Below are positions 26,697 to 34,911 of a DNA stretch of 64,000 bases, one piece after another (positions within the stretch are counted from its first letter, which is position 1; the number at the start of each line of letters is the position of its first letter). A program made the position numbers and the translations under genes. This stretch comes from Burkholderia guangdongensis. GTDB taxonomy: Bacteria; Pseudomonadota; Gammaproteobacteria; Burkholderiales; Burkholderiaceae. The notes below the pieces were generated by a model. The model was not told where the DNA came from. It searched no databases and saw only the letters and a program-made list of their open reading frames with translations. The stretch covers positions 310,001 to 374,000 of the forward strand of contig NZ_JACBNX010000001.1 of NCBI RefSeq assembly GCF_013403875.1. Reading direction: 5' to 3'.

Positions 26697-26722
26697 ACTT
26701 AGGTCGCGTACTTAGGTCGCGT
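26697..26722. repeat. 13-bp tandem duplication over a stop codon
   Basis: ACTTAGGTCGCGT occurs at 26697-26709 and again at 26710-26722. On the minus strand each unit carries the TAA stop of the upstream ATPase gene, so the stop is backed by an identical copy 13 bp later. Confidence 0.8.
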
Positions 26723-27833
26723 CGTTCAGGTGGCACGCGCTGAAGTGGCGAACCGCGATCCCGCGCAGCGTCGGCGCTTCGGTCTTGCAGACCGGCATCG
26801 CATGCGGACAGCGCGGATGGAAATGGCAGCCGGTGGGCGGCGCGATCGGGCTCGGCAGCTCGCCGTGCAACGCCGCGAACGTCTTGTGGCGCACGTCGAT
26901 CCGCGGAATCTCGGCGAGCAGCGCGCGCGTGTACGGATGATTCGGGTGCCGAAAGATCTCGTCGACCGGCGCGCTCTCGACGATCCGGCCGAGGTACATG
27001 ATCACGACGCGGTCCGACAGATGCTCGACGACGCCGAGATCGTGGCTGATGAACACGTAAGTCAGGTTGAGCTGCTCGCGCAGGTCCATGAACAGGTTCA
27101 GGATCTGCGCCTGGATCGATACGTCGAGCGCGGCGACGGCCTCGTCGCAGACGAGCAGGTCCGGTTGCACCGCGAGCGCGCGCGCGATGCCGATCCGCTG
27201 GCGCTGGCCGCCGCTGAACTGGTGCGGATAGCGGTGGCGCAGCGCCGGATCGAGGCCGGCGCGCGCGAGTTGGGCGCTCACGTAGTCGTCGAAGCCGGCG
27301 CGATCGGTGAGGCCGTGCACGCGCGCGCCTTCGCCGACGATCCGGTCGATCCGCAGCCGCGGGTTCAGGCTCGCGAACGGATCCTGAAAGATCATCTGGA
27401 TCTTCAGCCGCGCGGCGCGCTTCTCGTCGGCGGACAGTGCGGCGGCGGGGCGGCCATGGATCCGGACTTCGCCGCTCGACGGCGCGAGCAGGCCCGCGAG
27501 CACGCGACCGAGCGTCGACTTGCCGCAGCCGGATTCGCCGACGAGCCCGACGACTTCGCCGGGCCGCACCGTCAGATCGACGCGATCGACCGCGTGCACG
27601 ACGGCCGGCGGCCGCGCGAGCCCGACGCGCTCGAGCAGCCGGCCGGCCGGGCCGACGCGGCGCTCGCCGAAGCGCTTGCTGACGCCGCGCAGCGCGACGA
27701 TCGGCGTCGTCGACGAAAGGTCGGACACGCGTTCGCCTGCGTGGGGCGCGGCCGGCGAACCGGCCCGCCGCGCCGGGGCGGCGGAATCACGGCGATCGCG
27801 GCGATCGCGGCGATCGGGGCGGGGTGTGCTCAT
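26712..27833 (-). CDS. ABC transporter ATPase, DppF/OppF type
   Basis: A 373-residue ATPase of the dipeptide/oligopeptide/nickel importer. Walker [10 protein letters not shown], signature [15 protein letters not shown], Walker [16 protein letters not shown]-loop [12 protein letters not shown]. The C-terminal oligo_HPY region [19 protein letters not shown] carries cysteines that bind a [4Fe-4S] cluster in some relatives. The first 45 residues are an unusual Arg/Asp/Ala-rich tail with DRR repeats encoded by 9-bp tandem units. It overlaps the DppD-like gene by ATGA. A later start is possible, since the tail is outside the domain. Confidence 0.9.
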   Translation of the reverse strand: MSTPRPDRRDRRDRRDSAAPARRAGSPAAPHAGERVSDLSSTTPIVALRGVSKRFGERRVGPAGRLLERVGLARPPAVVHAVDRVDLTVRPGEVVGLVGESGCGKSTLGRVLAGLLAPSSGEVRIHGRPAAALSADEKRAARLKIQMIFQDPFASLNPRLRIDRIVGEGARVHGLTDRAGFDDYVSAQLARAGLDPALRHRYPHQFSGGQRQRIGIARALAVQPDLLVCDEAVAALDVSIQAQILNLFMDLREQLNLTYVFISHDLGVVEHLSDRVVIMYLGRIVESAPVDEIFRHPNHPYTRALLAEIPRIDVRHKTFAALHGELPSPIAPPTGCHFHPRCPHAMPVCKTEAPTLRGIAVRHFSACHLNDAT

Positions 27834-28834
27834 GCGATTTCCTTTGCGAGCCCGGCCGCGCCCGGATGAAAGCAGCGCACGAAGCGGCCCGGCAGCGGCT
27901 CGGTCAATTCGGGGCGCGCGCCGCAGGCGCTGCTCGCGTGCGCGCAGCGCGACGCGAACGCGCAGCCGGCCGGCATCGCGAGCAGGTTCGGCGTCATCCC
28001 GGGAATCTGGCGCAGCCGCTCGCCGCGCCGGTTCAGGCTCGGCAGGCTCGCGATCAGCCCGGCCGTGTACGGATGCTGCGGCGCGTCGAGCACCGCGTCG
28101 ACGTCGCCGCGTTCGACGATGCGGCCCGCGTACATCACCGCGAGCTCGTCCGCGAGGCCGGCGACGACCGACAGGTCGTGCGTGATCCAGATCAGCGCCG
28201 TCCGGTGCTCGCGCGCGAGCTTCTGCACCTCGGACAGAATCTGCGCCTGGATCGTCACGTCGAGCGCGGTGGTCGGCTCGTCCGCGATGATCAGGTCGGG
28301 CCGGTGCAGCATCGCGATCGCGATCGCGACGCGCTGCCGCATTCCGCCCGACAGCTGATGCGGATACGCGCGCAACCGCGCGTCCGGGCTCGGAATCCCC
28401 ATCGCGCCGAGCGCCTCGCGCGCGATTTCGCGCGCCTGCGCGGACGACGCGCGCCGGTGCGCGCGCACCGCCTCGATCATCTGCGCGTCGATCCGCAGCA
28501 CCGGATTGAGCGTCATCATCGGATCCTGAAAGATCATCGCGATCCGGTTGCCTTGCAGATGCCGCCGCTCGCGCGGCGACAGCTTCACGAGGTCGCGCCC
28601 CTGGAACAGGATCTCGCCGCCGGCGATGCGGCCGGGCGCGTCGACCAGGCCCATGATCGAGAAGCCGGTGACCGACTTGCCGGAGCCCGATTCGCCGACG
28701 AGGCCCATGATCCGGCCCGGCGCGAGCGAGAACGACACGTCGTCGACCGCGGTCAGCACGCCCGCGCGCGTGTCGAACTGCGTGCGCAGGTGGCGCACGT
28801 CGAGCGTGGGTGTCGATTGCGGCGTCGGGTTCAT
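27830..28834 (-). CDS. ABC transporter ATPase, DppD/OppD type
   Basis: A 334-residue ATPase that pairs with the DppF-like partner. Walker A GESGSGKSV, signature LSGGMRQRVAIAIAM, Walker B LIIADEPTTALDVT, H-loop WITHDLSVVAGL. The oligo_HPY end holds CAFASRCAHASSACG. Its start codon lies 37 bp after the permease stop, with a small palindromic element in between that resembles the larger repeat at 37016. Confidence 0.9.
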   Translation of the reverse strand: MNPTPQSTPTLDVRHLRTQFDTRAGVLTAVDDVSFSLAPGRIMGLVGESGSGKSVTGFSIMGLVDAPGRIAGGEILFQGRDLVKLSPRERRHLQGNRIAMIFQDPMMTLNPVLRIDAQMIEAVRAHRRASSAQAREIAREALGAMGIPSPDARLRAYPHQLSGGMRQRVAIAIAMLHRPDLIIADEPTTALDVTIQAQILSEVQKLAREHRTALIWITHDLSVVAGLADELAVMYAGRIVERGDVDAVLDAPQHPYTAGLIASLPSLNRRGERLRQIPGMTPNLLAMPAGCAFASRCAHASSACGARPELTEPLPGRFVRCFHPGAAGLAKEIA

Positions 28835-28836
28835 GT

Positions 28837-28877
28837 CAGCCCCCGTGAACGAAGAGCGCGTAGGGGCTGTTTCACTT
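28837..28877. repeat. Degenerate copy of the repeat at 37016-37095
   Basis: CAGCCCC (28837-28843) and GGGGCTG (28863-28869) bracket a short spacer. The right end GGGGCTGTTTCA is shared with the element ending at 37093, including CGAA and GCG words between the arms. It supplies the stop codon of the DppC-like permease (28872-28874). Confidence 0.55.
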
Positions 28878-29825
28878 CTGGTTCCTCGGGTTGAACACGT
28901 CGCGCAGCCGGTCGCCGACCAGATTGATCGCGACGACGGCCGCGAGCAGCGCGAGGCCCGGATACACGCTGATCCAGTATTCGCCGGACAGCATCGTCTG
29001 ATAGCCGTTCGCGATCAGCAGCCCGAGCGACGGCTCGGTGACGGGCACGCCGAGTCCGAGGAACGACAGCGTCGCCTCGAGCGTGATCGCGCGCGCGACC
29101 TGCAGCGAGCCGACGACGATGAGCGGCGGCAGGCAGTTCGGCAGGATGTGGCCGACGACGATCCGCCAGCCCGGAATCGCCTGGCAGCGCGCGGCCTCGA
29201 CGTACTCGCGGCGCGACTCGACGAGCGCCTGAGCGCGCGCGGTCCGCGCGAAGTACGCCCATTCGAGCACGATCAGCGTGAGCACGACGTTGCCGATCCC
29301 CTTGCCGACGTACGCGAGGATCATCATCGCGACGAGGATCGACGGGAACGACAGCAGCAGATCGACGACGCGCATCACGAACGCGTCGACCTTGCCGCCC
29401 GCGTACGCGGCGACGAGCCCGAGCAGCGTGCCGAGGATCCCGGCCGCGAGCGCGGAACCGACGCCGACGCCGAGGCTGATCCGCAGCCCGTAGACGATCG
29501 CGGACAGCAGGTCGCGACCCTGGCCGTCGGTGCCGAGCCAGTAGGTGAGCGTCGCGGCGCCGTTCGCGGAGCCGGGCGCGAGGCGCGCGTCCATCACGTC
29601 GAGCTGCGCGAGGTCGTACGGATTCTGCGGTGTGATCCACGGCGCGGCGAGCGCGGCTGCGATCAGCACGACGAGCACCGCGAGGCCGACGAGCGCGCCC
29701 TTCGACTGCGCGAAATCGCGCGCGACCTGCCGCCACGGCGATTCGCGGCGCGCGGGCGCGGCGGCGCCGGATGATACGGGCGGCGGCGCGGACGACGGCG
29801 GGGAATGTGGAGTGGGCGCGCTCAT
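28872..29825 (-). CDS. ABC transporter permease, DppC/OppC type
   Basis: A 317-residue inner-membrane permease with an N-terminal Pro/Ala-rich tail, an OppC_N segment (LVGLAVLVVLIAAALAAPWI) and a BPD_transp_1 domain with about five further helices. The EAA-like loop is EYVEAARCQAIPGWRIVVGHILPN. It overlaps the DppB-like gene by ATGA. The stop codon lies inside the small repeat element 28837-28877. Confidence 0.9.
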   Translation of the reverse strand: MSAPTPHSPPSSAPPPVSSGAAAPARRESPWRQVARDFAQSKGALVGLAVLVVLIAAALAAPWITPQNPYDLAQLDVMDARLAPGSANGAATLTYWLGTDGQGRDLLSAIVYGLRISLGVGVGSALAAGILGTLLGLVAAYAGGKVDAFVMRVVDLLLSFPSILVAMMILAYVGKGIGNVVLTLIVLEWAYFARTARAQALVESRREYVEAARCQAIPGWRIVVGHILPNCLPPLIVVGSLQVARAITLEATLSFLGLGVPVTEPSLGLLIANGYQTMLSGEYWISVYPGLALLAAVVAINLVGDRLRDVFNPRNQK

Positions 29826-30796
29826 GCGGCGGCCTCCAGACGAACGCGCGGATCGAGCCACTTGTACAGCAGATCCACGATCAGGTTCAGCGACACGAAC
29901 AGGCACACGACGACGATCAGGTACGCGACGATCACGGGCCGGTCGAGGGCATTGATGCTGTCGAGGATCAGCTTGCCGGAGCCGGGCCACGAGAACACGC
30001 TCTCGGTGACGACCGCGAACGCGATCGTCGAGCCGAACTCGATGCCGAGCACGGTGACGAGCGGAATCAGCGTGTTGCGCAGCACGTGCACGAGCACGAC
30101 GCGCAGCGGCGACAGCCCCTTCGCGCGCGCGAAGCGAACGAAATCCTGCGGCAGCACCTCGGCGACGCCCGCGCGCGTCAGGCGCAGCACGAGCGAGATC
30201 ATGAACAGCGCGAGATTCAGCGCGGGCAGGATCAGGTGGCGCAGCCCGTCGACGGTCAGGAACGACCAGCCGATGCCGAACACCTGAACGGTCGCGCCGC
30301 GGCCGCTCGCGGGCAGCCAGTGCAGATGCACGGAGAACAGCATGATCAGCATCAGCCCGACCCAGAACGTCGGCAGCGAGAAGCCGAGGATGCTGCCCGT
30401 CGTCAGCAGCTTCGCGAGCGGATTGCGCGGATAGAGGCCGGTGAACAGCCCGAGCGGGATGCCGATCGCGACCGCGAGCAGCAGCGCGGCGACCGACAGC
30501 TCGAGCGTCGCCGGCAGGCGTTCGAGAATCAGCCGGATCGCGGGCACGTTGTACACGAAGCTGTTGCCGAGATCGCCGTGCAGCGCGCCGTTCACGAACG
30601 CGACGTACTGGCGCCACAGCGGCTGGTCGAGGCCGAGCCGCGCGATGATCCGCGCGCGGTCGATCTGATCGACGTCCTGGCCGATCAGGATGTCGACCGG
30701 ATTGCCGATCGCGTGCAGGCCGACGAACACGACGACCGTCATCAGCCACACGACGACGAACGCCTGCAGCACGCGGCGCAGGAGCCAGGCGGTCAT
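29822..30796 (-). CDS. ABC transporter permease, DppB/OppB type
   Basis: A 324-residue permease. It starts with the typical TAWLLRRVLQAFVVVWLMTV, contains the family region GHLGNSF-like GDLGNSFVYNVPA, and the EAA loop DFVRFARAKGLSPLRVVLVH. About six membrane helices. It overlaps both neighbours by 4 bp (ATGA), so it is translationally coupled to the FAD monooxygenase upstream and the DppC-like gene downstream. Confidence 0.9.
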   Translation of the reverse strand: MTAWLLRRVLQAFVVVWLMTVVVFVGLHAIGNPVDILIGQDVDQIDRARIIARLGLDQPLWRQYVAFVNGALHGDLGNSFVYNVPAIRLILERLPATLELSVAALLLAVAIGIPLGLFTGLYPRNPLAKLLTTGSILGFSLPTFWVGLMLIMLFSVHLHWLPASGRGATVQVFGIGWSFLTVDGLRHLILPALNLALFMISLVLRLTRAGVAEVLPQDFVRFARAKGLSPLRVVLVHVLRNTLIPLVTVLGIEFGSTIAFAVVTESVFSWPGSGKLILDSINALDRPVIVAYLIVVVCLFVSLNLIVDLLYKWLDPRVRLEAAA

Positions 30797-32304
30797 CGCA
30801 CGTTCTCCGGCGCGTGTTTCGACGCGGACGCGGCGGGCGAGGCGGAAGCAGCGGAAGGCCCGGGCGGCGGCGCGGGCGTCCATTCGTCGCCGAACACCTC
30901 GGGCTCGTCGAACGCCTCGAGGTTCGCGTAGTGCCGTTCGACGTCCTCGCGATAGAGCGTCGCGGTCAGCGCGAGCGCGAGACGCTTCGCGCCGTCGCTG
31001 ACGGCCGGGATGTCGCCGGACAGCGCGCCGTGCGTGAGCGTCGCCGGCGCGCAGAAGCAGTGGATCCGGTCGAGCCCCGGGCACGCGCCCGGGGTTTTTT
31101 CGAGGAATTCGAACGTGGGGCCGAGGTCCGGCGAATCGGACAGCTCGGCGTCCTCGTCGCCGGCGGGCGGCGCGTAGCGGTCGCCCCACGTGCGGATGTG
31201 GCGCGCGAACGGCGCGAATTCCGGGCGGTCGGCAGGAGCGATCCGGAAGCCGGTCGCGAACACGACGAAGTCGAGCTCGAACGTGCCTTTCGGCGTGCGC
31301 GCGACGAGCTTGTCGCCGACCGGCTCGACGTCGAGAATCGGCGCGCCGAGATTGAAGCGCGCGTTCGGATGGCGCGACACGCGCAGCGTGCTGCCGCGCG
31401 GCGGCGGCACCTGCCGCGCGTTGATGTAGTGGCGGATCCGCCATTTCCAGTCGTCCGGCAGAGCGGCGTGGCCGTGCGTGAGGCCGGGGCTGCCCGCGCC
31501 CTTGCCCTTGTTCACGCGCGGGATGTCCGCGCGGCGGATCAGCAGGTCGACCGACGCGGCGCCCGCCTCGAGCGCGGTCGCCGCGCTGTCCATCGCGGAC
31601 GCGCCCGCGCCGACGACGCCGACGCGCTTGCCGCGCAGCGTCCCGTAATCCATCTCGTCCGACGAATGCGCCCAGAAGCGGCGCGGCAGCGCGCGCGCGA
31701 ACGCGGGCACCGCCGGGCCGCCGAGGCCGTCGCGGCCGGTCGCGAGCACGATGTGGCGCGCGTGGACGACGTGCTCGCCGTCGGGATTCGCGACCGACAG
31801 CGCGACGAGCCCGTCGTCGCGCGGCGCGATCGACGTGATCCGGTGCGCGTTGCGCACGTCGAGGCCGAGCACGTCGCGGTACCAGCGCAGATAGTCCATC
31901 CACTGCAGGCGCGGAATTTTGTCGAGCGCGTCCCACGCGGCGGCGCCGAACTGCGCTTCGTACCACGCGCGGAACGTCAGCGCGGGCAGGCCGAGCGCGG
32001 GGCCGGTCAGCTGCTTCGGCGAGCGCAGCGTCTCCATCCGCGCGGTGGTCGCCCACGGGCCTTCGAAGCCGCGCGGCGACTGGTCGTAGATCACCGCGTC
32101 GACGCCGAGATGCGTGAGCGACGCGGCGGCCGCGAGCCCCGCCATGCCGCCGCCGATGATCGCGACGGTGATGACAGGCCGCCCGTCGTGCGTGCGCGGC
32201 GGCACCCACGACTTGGCCGGCAGTTCGAGCCACGCGAGATCCTGGCGCAGGCGCGCTTCGAGCGCGGCGAGACCCGCGGGCGGGACGGGGGGCAGGGTGG
32301 TCAC
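30793..32304 (-). CDS. FAD-dependent NAD(P)H monooxygenase (class B flavin type)
   Basis: A 503-residue cytoplasmic flavoprotein. FAD site AIIGGGMAGLAAAASL near residue 49, second dinucleotide site VGVVGAGASAMDSA near 228, and LATGRDG and VFATGFRIA as the linking motifs. The order matches flavin monooxygenases and Baeyer-Villiger-like enzymes, but the diagnostic FxGxxxHxxxW motif is only loosely seen (PRRFWAHSSD). The start is GTG at 32304, overlapping the LysR stop (GTGA). It is co-transcribed with a peptide-type importer, so it presumably oxygenates the imported substrate. A C-terminal Pro/Ala/Ser tail follows residue 475. Confidence 0.82.
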   Translation of the reverse strand: MTTLPPVPPAGLAALEARLRQDLAWLELPAKSWVPPRTHDGRPVITVAIIGGGMAGLAAAASLTHLGVDAVIYDQSPRGFEGPWATTARMETLRSPKQLTGPALGLPALTFRAWYEAQFGAAAWDALDKIPRLQWMDYLRWYRDVLGLDVRNAHRITSIAPRDDGLVALSVANPDGEHVVHARHIVLATGRDGLGGPAVPAFARALPRRFWAHSSDEMDYGTLRGKRVGVVGAGASAMDSAATALEAGAASVDLLIRRADIPRVNKGKGAGSPGLTHGHAALPDDWKWRIRHYINARQVPPPRGSTLRVSRHPNARFNLGAPILDVEPVGDKLVARTPKGTFELDFVVFATGFRIAPADRPEFAPFARHIRTWGDRYAPPAGDEDAELSDSPDLGPTFEFLEKTPGACPGLDRIHCFCAPATLTHGALSGDIPAVSDGAKRLALALTATLYREDVERHYANLEAFDEPEVFGDEWTPAPPPGPSAASASPAASASKHAPENVR

Positions 32305-33278
32305 GTCTGGGTTTCCTTCGGAACGGGCAGATCGCCGTACAGCGACTGCAGGACTTGGGCGTGCTCGCCGGGCGCGTGCCGGACGAAGTCGGGCAGCAGC
32401 GCACGCGCGGCGTCGGCGAGTGCGTCGACGAATGCGAGCGCGGCTGGCGACAGCACCTTCGCGTCACGCGTGACGACGCCGAAGAAGAACGGGATCGACG
32501 CGTCGATCGGGCGCACGACGACGTCGGCGATCGGCATCCCGTATGCGGTCACCGGCTCGAGCACCGACAGCCCGAGCCCGGCGCGCACGGCGGTCAGCGC
32601 GTTCAGCGACGAGTTGGTTTCGATCAGCGCGTCCGGCGCGACGCCCGCGTGCGCGAACGCGTGGTCGAGCCGGCGGCGCAGCCGGTACGGGTTCTGCATC
32701 GTGACGATCCGGCGGCCCGCGCACGCGGCGAGCGGCAGGCGCGCGTGCGCGGCGAGCGGATCGTCGGCGCGCAGCGCGGCGACGCACGCGGCCTCGCCGA
32801 TCCAGTGCACGACGACGCCGCGGTGCTCGAGCGGCAGGCTCGTCACGCCGATGTCGGCGGCGCCGGTCAGCACCGCGTGCACGACCTGCTCCGGCGACGC
32901 GCTGCGCACCTGGATCTGCCGTGTATCGTGCGCGGGGCCGGGCCGCGCGAGCGCGGCGGGCACGAGGCCGGCCGCGAGCGCGGACGTCGCCGCGATGTGC
33001 AGCGGCCGCGCGTCGCCGCGCGCGATCTCGACCGCGCGGGTGCGGATCTGCTGCAGCCCGACCAGCACGTGCTCGACGTCCTCGTACAGCAGGAAGCCCT
33101 GCTCGGTCGGCGTCACGCGCGGCCCGTTGCGCGTGAACAGCGCATAGCCGATCTCGGCCTCGAGCTCCTGGATCAGCCGCGTGATCGCGGGCTGCGAGCG
33201 CCCGAGCAGGCGGCCGGCCGCGGTGACGCTGCCGGTCGACATCACGGCGGCAAAGGCTTCCAGTTGGCGGAGTTCCAT
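32301..33278 (-). CDS. LysR family regulator heading its own operon
   Basis: A 325-residue LTTR; HTH LEAFAAVMSTGSVTAAGRLL and GRSQPAITRLIQELE at the N-terminus, effector domain from residue 90. The start at 33278 gives the standard N-terminus MELRQLEAF; upstream codons in frame look non-coding. It is translationally coupled (GTGA) to the monooxygenase, so regulator and targets are on one transcript instead of divergent. It is divergent from the LuxR-type gene at 33648 across a 369-bp control region. Confidence 0.9.
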   Translation of the reverse strand: MELRQLEAFAAVMSTGSVTAAGRLLGRSQPAITRLIQELEAEIGYALFTRNGPRVTPTEQGFLLYEDVEHVLVGLQQIRTRAVEIARGDARPLHIAATSALAAGLVPAALARPGPAHDTRQIQVRSASPEQVVHAVLTGAADIGVTSLPLEHRGVVVHWIGEAACVAALRADDPLAAHARLPLAACAGRRIVTMQNPYRLRRRLDHAFAHAGVAPDALIETNSSLNALTAVRAGLGLSVLEPVTAYGMPIADVVVRPIDASIPFFFGVVTRDAKVLSPAALAFVDALADAARALLPDFVRHAPGEHAQVLQSLYGDLPVPKETQT

Positions 33279-33344
33279 CGGATCGGACGTACGGGACGGA
33301 TCGTTGTATGTGATTTCCGTATTCTTAAGCCGCCAGAATGCATA

Positions 33345-33365
33345 ATGCAAATACTAAATACGCAT
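33345..33365. promoter_or_regulatory. ATGC-N13-GCAT element in AT-rich promoter region
   Basis: A dyad 67 bp upstream of the lysR start, inside the AT-rich stretch 33300-33370. It could be the LysR site or part of the leftward promoter. The fit to T-N11-A is not clean. Confidence 0.35.
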
Positions 33366-33410
33366 ATCGTCATATGACGCCGTGCAAAGCGGGCGGGGCA
33401 AGCACGCGAT

Positions 33411-33436
33411 CTGTTCCTGCGAGGAACAGAAGTTAT
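33411..33436. promoter_or_regulatory. Operator-like palindrome, copy 2 (CTGTTCCT-GCG-AGGAACAG)
   Basis: A perfect 8-bp inverted repeat with a 3-nt spacer (33411-33429), followed by AAGTTAT. It matches 6452-6476 at 21 of 25 positions. It lies between divergent lysR and luxR-type genes, 212 bp before the latter. LuxR proteins bind palindromes of this size, so the adjacent regulator is the first candidate. Confidence 0.65.
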
Positions 33437-33480
33437 GTGAAAACCGGCGGCGATCGGCACGGCGCGCTCCGCTAAGCTAG

Positions 33481-33539
33481 GGCCGGCTCAGGCTGCGGCC
33501 GGCGTAGGTGAGGCCGGCGTAGGTGAGGCCGGCTCAGGC
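33481..33539. repeat. 15-bp direct repeats upstream of the LuxR-type gene
   Basis: GCCGGCGTAGGTGAG occurs at 33498-33512 and 33513-33527, bracketed by GGCCGGCTCAGG at 33481-33492 and a second copy near 33528. It is non-coding; role unknown. Confidence 0.65.
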
Positions 33540-33647
33540 GCCGGCGTCGCCCGAGCCCACGCGGTTCCCGGCACGTGGCCGGCGCGCCGCGCCGCATGAA
33601 AGGCAAGCGGGGGAGCGTGCCGGAATCATCGTAGGGAGGAGGTGCAG

Positions 33648-34496
33648 ATGTCGGTCGCGATGTCGTCTTTCAATGGCGAAGCGCCGCAGTTCAACATGCC
33701 GTTCAAGCCGCTCGGCGAAGTCGTCGACGCGGTCGGCACGCCGCGCTTCATCGATCGGCTCACGGTCTTTCTGAACAAGCTGGTTCCGCACGACGTCACG
33801 CATCTCGAGCGCACGCGCGTCGACCGCGGCACGCCCGACGGATGCCGGCACGAATGGCTCGGCAGCTTCGGGATGGACGGCGAGCCGCAACAGCTCGCCG
33901 AAGTGATGGATCTGTACTACGCGCGCTATCGCGCGACCGATCCGCTGTTCACCAGCGTGCACGGCGAACTCGGCACGCGGCTGTTGCTGCGCGACATGAG
34001 CCTGCTGCCGTCCGGCGAATTCCGGCGGCGCATTTTCGACGAGCGGCAGGTGACGAACGAATGCGTGATCGTGAAGGGCGCGCCGCACGTGCAGTACGGC
34101 GTCGCGCTGGTGCGCAAGAAGTGGTCGCCGCCGTTCTCGCTGACCGAGATGAGCCAGCTGAAGCGGCTCGGCGAATTCCTGTTTCCGCTCGTCGTGCTGC
34201 ATGCGTCGACGACGGCCGCGCGCAAGATCGCGCATCTGCCGGTCGAGGCGAATCCGCTCGCGCTGTTCGACGCGCGGCTCGAGAGCGACGGGATCGGGCT
34301 GTCGAAGCGCGAATACGAACTTTGCCGGCACCTGATCGGCGGCAGGAGCGTCGCCGAGACGGCCGGCATGCTCGGCGTGCAGTTGACGTCGGCGCAGACG
34401 TACGTGAAGCGCGCGTTCGTGAAGCTTGGCGTTAGGACGAAGCGCGAGTTGATCGCGTGGGGATACGCGGGGGAGGACGCACGCGCGTCGTGCTGA
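33648..34496 (+). CDS. LuxR-type HTH transcriptional regulator
   Basis: A 282-residue regulator. Its C-terminal LuxR HTH runs from about residue 218: LSKREYELCRHLIGGRSVAE, then AGMLGVQLTSAQTYVKRAF. The first 200 residues are not a recognisable receiver or autoinducer-binding domain by eye; they may be an unassigned ligand-sensing fold. The start at 33648 has GGGAGGAGG upstream with about 6-bp spacing. It stands alone, between the LysR operon and a small hypothetical gene. The nearby palindrome and its second copy before the amidohydrolase suggest it controls both. Confidence 0.85.
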   Translation: MSVAMSSFNGEAPQFNMPFKPLGEVVDAVGTPRFIDRLTVFLNKLVPHDVTHLERTRVDRGTPDGCRHEWLGSFGMDGEPQQLAEVMDLYYARYRATDPLFTSVHGELGTRLLLRDMSLLPSGEFRRRIFDERQVTNECVIVKGAPHVQYGVALVRKKWSPPFSLTEMSQLKRLGEFLFPLVVLHASTTAARKIAHLPVEANPLALFDARLESDGIGLSKREYELCRHLIGGRSVAETAGMLGVQLTSAQTYVKRAFVKLGVRTKRELIAWGYAGEDARASC

Positions 34497-34518
34497 CGCG
34501 AGGCGCACGCGTGCGGCT

Positions 34519-34743
34519 TCAGACCATCCGCGCGTAGCCCTGGATCAGCGCGCGCATCATGCCCTCGACGGTCGCGTCGCGCAGGTCCTCCTCCTGCTCG
34601 ACGTCCTCGACCAGTGCCGCGAATGCCGTGTTCAGCGTCACGCGGTCGATTTCGTGGCGCTGCTCCATGACGGTCACCATCCCGTCCTTCGACAGATGCG
34701 CGGAGAACGCGCGGTTGCCGATGTTCTGATATACGTCGATCAT
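34519..34743 (-). CDS. Small hypothetical protein, 74 residues
   Basis: A short acidic soluble protein, MIDVYQNIGNRAFSAHLSKD and on, ending in MMRALIQGYARMV. A ribosome site GGGAGATCC lies before the ATG, and codon use matches neighbouring genes. The middle VEDVEQEEDLRD is strongly acidic and likely helical. I do not recognise the family. It is convergent with the LuxR-type gene and divergent from the DUF2891 gene. Confidence 0.6.
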   Translation of the reverse strand: MIDVYQNIGNRAFSAHLSKDGMVTVMEQRHEIDRVTLNTAFAALVEDVEQEEDLRDATVEGMMRALIQGYARMV

Positions 34744-34911
34744 GACGGATCTCCCGGTAGTCCAGACCCTTATCCAGTTTAGTTGGCCGATCCGCCGGTC
34801 GCCATGGGGGGAAGCGGTGGGCTCAATCGTCCGACGATAAGCCGACGAAACGCCGGCGACAGGCGCGGCCGAGGTGACGGCCTGGACGCCGGCATGTGGA
34901 GCGCACCGCCG

